Positions 58,497-64,000 of a DNA stretch of 64,000 nt are shown piece by piece. The stretch spans positions 62,001 to 126,000 of the forward strand of contig BDDD01001767.1 of the NCBI GenBank assembly GCA_001972305.1. Direction: 5' to 3'. The position numbers and the translations under genes were made by a program. The notes beneath the pieces are model-generated. The model worked only from the letters and a program-made list of their open reading frames with translations. It did no database searches and was not told the DNA's origin. How positions within the stretch are numbered: position 1 is the stretch's first letter; the number at the start of each line of letters is the position of its first letter. The stretch comes from Cephalotus follicularis. Taxonomy: Eukaryota; Streptophyta; Magnoliopsida; Oxalidales; Cephalotaceae.

Positions 58497-59190
58497 TGTC
58501 ACACCCCGTCGTTCCACATCATAGACAACACGTAAAGTGGTAAGGCAATCAACATAAAATAATCCAGCTCATGCAAAAATACCAACAATTAAAAACCTTC
58601 AATAGCGGAAGCAATAACATAATGAGCCGAATTAAAAACACGCATCAAGCATCCCATACTACGTGATACCCACAAGTTTATCAATAATCCCAACATAACT
58701 GTCGATCGCCCAAAACGGAGCGTGAAATAGTAATACAATACAAGATAACAAAATATCCAATGTTACAAAACTCCAAAAACATAAATAAGAGAGATAACAA
58801 ATCTTCTCCTTAAGTCTCCGTGCATACTCCATGTCATGTCCACTCCGTCAATCTGTTACAGTAGGGGTTAGCCTTTGTCCTCACTCAGCTAAGTGAATAA
58901 ACCCATAAATACAGTTCAAGTCATATGGTAATGAGTGCCATGAATGAATGCATAATGATGAGCCATGACATGTAATTTTTACAGTAAAAATACCACCGTA
59001 TATACATATAAAAATATGTGCATGCTCACAGTACAAGTATAACTCATAAGTTATATCAACGCAAGCAAGAAATATGTCCCCAAAAAGGAACCAGACAATC
59101 CAATCGTCATGACCGTCGCCACCTCCTGGCCCCAACGTCATGCGCTCTTACGCCACCTCCGGGAGCAAGTCATCAGAAAGTTGTTTAGAA

Positions 59191-59334
59191 CGACGGCTAA
59201 ACCAACAACAAGTTACTAGCGCAGTGGCTAAGTAATCAACAAGTTATTGGCACGGTGGCCAATAATCAACAAGTTATCAGCACGATGGCCAATAATCAAC
59301 AAGTTATTAGCACGGTGGCTAATAATCAACAAGC
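59191..59334. repeat. 30-bp minisatellite, about 4.8 copies
   Basis: The unit CACGGTGGCCAATAATCAAC plus AAGTTATTAG repeats with exact 30-bp period at 59191, 59221, 59251, 59281 and 59311. The last copies are almost identical and the first two more diverged. Confidence 0.9.
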
Positions 59335-59689
59335 AAACATTTCAAAACTATATACATTCATAATTTATACATTTTCGCAAATTTCATTTGGTTTCATAAT
59401 CAAACCTTTAAAACATTTCTCTGTCATCGGAAATACTTCCCCAAACATTTCGAAAATATATAAATTCATATATTGACAAATATACATTTTTGCGCAAATG
59501 ATCATAATAATCATGCAAGCTTTTCAAAATGGTTTAATACTTTCAGGAAAGCAACCATAATGCAAATCACAGTAACAATGCAACACATGCTCAGAATGCA
59601 TCTAGGTTCGTTCCTAGGGTCGTTACGAGTCTAACGGTTCCCATTCAAGTGAAATCCTACTGATCAGGGAAAAGGCGTCAATGTCATCC

Positions 59690-60020
59690 TTAAGGCGTCG
59701 ACGTCTTTATCATACCAAAGAGTATCATTACGCGAGTCTTGGTTCGGGAGGGTGAAATCCGACCTATTAATCCCTCATGTAATCGAATATCACTCTCTAG
59801 ACGTGTAAGGAATGCTACTGGTTAATAGCAACATAACCAGAACATCAAATCGAAATCAAACAGGTGATTCCCAAGTGGCTAAAATGGCCATTTGAAATGA
59901 ACATTACAGTTCAACGATTTTTCCAGAAAAGGTGTCGATGTCAATCAAAAGACATCGATGTCTTTCACATATTCACACGAAGGCATTGGCGTCTTTACAT
60001 AGGCGTCGATGTCTTCACAA
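59690..60020. repeat. Palindrome array in the Element D LTR, first cluster
   Basis: Includes a perfect 18-base palindrome AAAGACATCGATGTCTTT at 59948-59965 and related units GGCGTCGACGTCTTT, GGTGTCGATGTC, GGCGTCGATGTCTTC. A second cluster at 60765-60915 has AAAGGCGTCGACGTCTTT (60767-60784) and neighbours. Confidence 0.8.
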
Positions 60021-61079
60021 CCCAGAACGTCATTTCCACAATTTTAACACACCAAACCATTAACAAATCCATCCTTTACACAACAGATTCACGTATTCAT
60101 GTAATAGTACATGCATGATTAACTCAGTGTATCACAGTAACACTACAACAAGTCCAGAATCTCAATGCAATCATTAATCATGCAATTCACCATGCTATTC
60201 ATTAACTTAGAACTCAAAATGCATATATAAATCCATCACTTTTCCCTACCTTATTGTTCCAAGTTAGGAACTAGAAAGTCCACCTCTTTAAGTTCCCAAG
60301 TTCTGGCTACCAGCAGCTCCAAGATTCCCTTAGCAACTGCTACCCACGAGCTCAAACCTCAAGCTCCAAGCAAACTCAACAATGGTGGCTCTCACACCCA
60401 CTGTTTCCTTTCTTCTCTTTCTTCTGGTGTTTTAAAACGAGAGAGATAAGTGGGGAGGGATATTCTTATGCAGATGGCTCCCCCCCAACAGCCTTCTGCT
60501 GACATTTAACAGGTCACCCCCGAGATCTCTCCCACTTTCCAGGTTTCTGCATTTTCTTTTTGTTTTCTATTCTTCCTTTTGCAGGTTGCATGTTAGGCTG
60601 TATATTCCTTGCATGTTCCAGGTGATGGGCATGTTTTAGTATTCCTGGCAATACACCGACATGCTCAACACGTCATAATGCACTTGTAAAGGCATCAGGT
60701 AAAGCCTCCAAACAAATCCCCTTGCATGTTACTCTGCCAGCGAAAAAGCTCGACAGTTGTTCCTACAAAGGCGTCGACGTCTTTACTTAGACGTCGATGT
60801 CTTTTCTATTTTTGTAAGAAGGTGTCGATGCCTTCTCCCAAAGTCGACGCATTCACGCGTATTTCAATCCTCAAAGGCGTCGACGTCTTTCCAAAGACGT
60901 CGATGTCTTTATCCCAAAACAACGCCGTTTCAAGCTTTAACATACTCATTCCATTCCCAAGTCCATAAATAGGGTTTGCAAGCATCACTTGAGTTCAAAA
61001 ACTCAACATTCTCATAAAATCAAGTCTAAGATTACATCAAAAATGAAATATTACATTCAGAAAAATACCGGGCGTTACA

Positions 61080-61098
61080 TCCACCCCTTCTTCAAGAA
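61080..61098 (-). other. Polypurine tract of Element D
   Basis: The minus strand reads TTGAAGAAGGGGTGGA directly before the LTR at 61079. Confidence 0.8.
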
Positions 61099-61145
61099 AT
61101 TTCGTCCTCGAAATTTACACAGTACTAGAACAAGTGTGGGTAACG

Positions 61146-62400
61146 TTATCGGATGTCATCCTCACGTTCCCAAGTAGCTTCATCCGGCCGATGAAATTGC
61201 CACTGAACCTTTACCATCGGAATGGACCGGTTTCTCAATACTTGTGTCTTCCGATCCAAAATTTTCACCGGTGACTCCTCGCAAGAAAGATCATCTCTCA
61301 CCGTAACCGAGTCATAATCCAGGACATGTGATGGGTCTCGGATATAACCTCGTAGCATCGATACATGAAAGAAATCATGTACACTCGACAATGCAGGAGG
61401 CAAGGCTAGCTGATATGCTACCTCCCCAACTCTTTCCAGAATCTCAAAAGGTCCAATGTAGCGTGGAGCTAATTTGCCATTTTTCCCGAATCTTTGCACT
61501 CCTTTCCACGGAGATACCTTCAAAAACACGTGATCCCCAACATTGAAGGTTAAAGGACTTCCCTTCACACTGTCGACATAGCTCTTCTGCCGACTCCGTA
61601 CTACAAGCAACTTCTCTTTAATGAACTTGACTTTCTCAGAAGTCTCCTCCACCAATTTCGACCCAAGCAATGGTCGTTCACCAACCTCGTCCCAACAGAC
61701 GGGTGACCTACATTTTCTCCCATACAGTGCCTCGTATGGAGCCATACCAATACTTGAGTGATAGCTATTGTTATATGAAAACTCTATCAGAGGGATATGG
61801 TCCTCCAAAGTCCCACCAAAATCAATCACACAAGCTCGAAGCATATCCTCCAAGGTTTGGATGGTACGCTCCGACTGTCCGTCTGTCTGAGGGTGGAAAG
61901 CAGTACTGAGATTCAATCTCGTCCCGAAGGCTGTCTGGAATCTCTTCCAGAAGTTGGAAGTGAAGATCGAATCCCTATCACAAATGATGCTCACCGGAAC
62001 ACCGTGCAATCTCACGATCTCCTTCACATACAACCGAGCCAACTTGCTCGCAGAATCTGTGACATGTGTGGGCAAGAAGTGTGCTGACTTGGTGAGTCTA
62101 TCCACGATGACCCACACAGCATTATGACGGTTCTGAGTCAAAGGAAAACCCGAAACGAAATCCATCGTAACATGTTCCCACTTCCACTCTGGAATTGGCA
62201 AGGGTTATAGCAAACCTACCGGTCTCTGGTGCTCGGCCTTAACTATCTGGCAAGTCCAACACTTCGCCACATACTCGGCGATCTCCCGTTTCATGCTGGG
62301 CCACCAATAACACTTCTTCATGTCTTGATACATTTTCGTGCTACCCGGATGAATGCTGTACATAGATTTATGAGCCCCGCAGAATAGCTCATCCTTCACC
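61146..62400 (-). pseudogene. Element D integrase with chromodomain-like C-terminus
   Basis: Zinc domain: [17 protein letters not shown] and [12 protein letters not shown]. One stop (TAA at about 62202) falls between PVGLL and PLPIPEW. The core retains MDFVSGFP, CDRDSIFTSNFW and HPQTDGQSERTIQTL, so D,D,E is complete. Then come GPFEILERVGEVAYQLALP and the chromodomain-like LRNRSIPMVKVQWQFHRPDE followed by ATWERED. The frame is open from 62201 to the end, an unusually well-preserved copy here. Confidence 0.88.
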
Positions 62401-64000
62401 CTAGGCTCATTCGGAAGACATACAAGTCCCCGATATCTCATAATACCGTCTTCGTGTACTCTAAAATCAGACTCCGAATCCAGATTCTCACGAATCCTCT
62501 GTAACTCAGGATCATGTGGTTGTGCCTCTTTGATGCGATGCAGTAACACTGGTTCTACCCGCATGTCTGCTAAAATGATTCCTGGTGACTGGTTGAATGG
62601 AGACCATTCCTGAAAGTCTTCCAACATCTTCCATTGCGACACCATTGTACTAGCAACCATAGCCTTGCGGCTCAAGGCATCAGCGACTACATTTGCTTTC
62701 CCCGAGTGGTACTGGATACTGCAGTCATAATCATTAAAGAACTCTACCCACCTGCGCTGTCTCATGTTCAGCGTGTCCTGGCAGAACAGGTATCTCAAAC
62801 TTTTATGATCGGTGAAGATCTCAAATTGCGCCCCATAAAGATAGTGTCTCAACTTATGAAGGGCGAAAATGATAGCTGCAAGTTCAAGGTCATGAGTCGG
62901 GTAGTTTTCTTCATACGGCTTCAACTTCCTGGAAGCATAAGCAATCACCTTTCCTCGTTACATCAGTACGCAGCCCAAGCCTTTTCCTGATGCATCACTA
63001 TAGACTACAAAGCCCTCATTACCCTCGGGTAATGCCAAGATAGGAGCGAAAACCAACCGATCCTTCAGCTCACGGAAACTAGCTTCGCAACCATCATCCC
63101 AGACAAACAAGGTCTTCTTCTGGGTTAGTCTGGTCAAAGGCACAGCTATTCTCGAGAAATTCTGGATAAACCTTCTGTAATATCCCGCCAAGCCAAGAAA
63201 ACTACGTACCTCCGTTACATTCCTCGGCTATGGCCAATCTTGTACCACCTCTGTCTTTGACGGATCCACCGCCAAACCCTCTCCAGATACTATGTGACCA
63301 AGAAAGATCACATGGTCAAGCCAAAATTCACACTTACTGAATTTGGCATACAGCTGGTGCTCTCGGAGAATCTGTAAAGCCAACCTCAAGCGGGAAGCAT
63401 GCTCTTCCTCACTCCTTGAGTATACAAGCACGTCGTCGATAAACACAACGACAAACTGGTCCAAGTACGGTCGGAACACATCGTTCATCAATGACATGAA
63501 CGCAGCCGGTGCATTGGTAACACCAAAAGGCATCACAAGGAACTCATAGTGACCGTATCTTGTCCGGAAGGCAGTCTTCTCAATATCTCCTTCCCTCACC
63601 CTCAACTGGTGATATCCTGTTCTCAGATCAAGCTTTGAGAACACCCTCGCTCCTTGCAACTGGTCGAACAAATCCTCGATGTGGGGTAAAGGATACTTGT
63701 TCTTAATAGTTGCCTTGTTCAACATTCTGTAGTCAATACAGAGTCTCATCGACCCATCTTTCTTTTTGACGAACAGTATCGGTACACCCCATGGAGAAAC
63801 ACTGGGTCTTACAAAACCTTTATCGATCAGGTCTTGTAACTGAAGCTTCAGCTCTCGCAACTCAGCCGGAGCCATCCGATAGGGTGATTTAGAGATAGGA
63901 GCCGTTCTGGGAACAAGATCAATAACGAACTCCATACTCCTCTCGGGTGGTAAGGATCCCAAGCTATCAGGAAACACATCCGGAAATTCGCAAACAACTG
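62400..64000 (-). pseudogene. Element D reverse transcriptase and RNase H
   Basis: RT (63977 to about 63228): [60 protein letters not shown] and catalytic [12 protein letters not shown], all intact. A TAG at about 63226 sits in the connection (DWP-PRNVTEV). RNase [19 protein letters not shown], a TAA at about 62955, then [34 protein letters not shown] and [12 protein letters not shown]. It reaches the right window edge in the protease-RT linker. Confidence 0.88.

Larger units (their letters stand above)
58497..61079 (-). repeat. Element D 3' LTR (2,583 bp)
   Basis: Minus strand begins TGTAACGCCCGGTATTTTTC and ends GGGGTGTGACA. It contains a 30-bp tandem repeat (59191-59334) and two palindrome clusters (59690-60020; 60765-60915). 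The small plus-strand open frames in it are short and unsupported. Confidence 0.85.
58497..64000 (-). mobile_element. Element D: Ty3/gypsy chromovirus (minus strand), 3' part
   Basis: Minus strand: pol (from beyond the window edge to about 61146), PPT, and the 3' LTR (61079-58497). Integrase ends with a chromodomain-like segment similar to that of Element A, so it is a chromovirus, probably Tekay-like. The 5' half is outside the window. Confidence 0.9.

Noticed and set aside
59191-59334. CRISPR-like regular repeat, and a peptide-repeat ORF at 59255-59476
   Set aside because: The units are contiguous without spacers. The ORF arises because a 30-bp period keeps frame, and it lies antisense in an LTR.

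Overview
The window is nuclear DNA of a flowering plant, most likely a eudicot with a transposon-rich genome. The evidence is one plant-specific FAR1/FHY3-family gene with GT-AG introns, surrounded by nested Ty3/gypsy and Ty1/copia LTR retrotransposons with plant-type primer-binding sites. I cannot name the species. No bacterial, phage, organellar, rRNA, tRNA or CRISPR feature is visible.

Layout. 1-2746: minus-strand remnant of a Ty3 element (gag/protease pseudogene, PBS, 547-bp LTR), running off the left edge. 2747-4417: minus-strand Tat-like fossil (gag piece, PBS, LTR). 4418-13622: Element A, a structurally complete Tekay/Del-like chromovirus (2.0-kb LTRs, TSD TAATT) with an extra coiled-coil ORF before gag and many stop codons. 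13628-13813: a small host remnant. 13819-27256: Element B, a structurally complete Tat-lineage element (508/502-bp LTRs, TSD ATATG). Its gag is split by a 2.7-kb LTR insertion, and it carries a spliced antisense gene downstream of integrase. 27262-33975: host DNA with the only host gene recognised, a FAR1-RELATED SEQUENCE gene. I re-model it as a 5'UTR exon, one 700-codon exon and seven short phase-0 exons, about 860 residues in all. 33976-58044: Element C, a second Tat-type copy in the opposite orientation. Its antisense ORF is cut into two halves 22 kb apart by a copia array (35453-57566). The array has the order LTR-internal-LTR-internal-LTR, and its second internal region is itself interrupted by Element E (47498-53184), a gag-only deletion derivative. 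58045-58496: fragment of a second copia LTR. 58497-64000: Element D, a minus-strand chromovirus whose pol is open except for three stops, running off the right edge.

Most of the retroelement genes are dead: stops look like CAA/CAG to TAA/TAG and CGA to TGA changes, there are single-base frameshifts, and some catalytic residues are lost. Two signals stand out. First, arrays of a short palindrome with core RTCGAY and AAAG/CTTT arms occur in the LTR or leader of at least six different elements, from both the copia and gypsy superfamilies. Second, the Tat antisense protein begins, in both copies, with a sequence closely resembling the histone H3 N-terminal tail.
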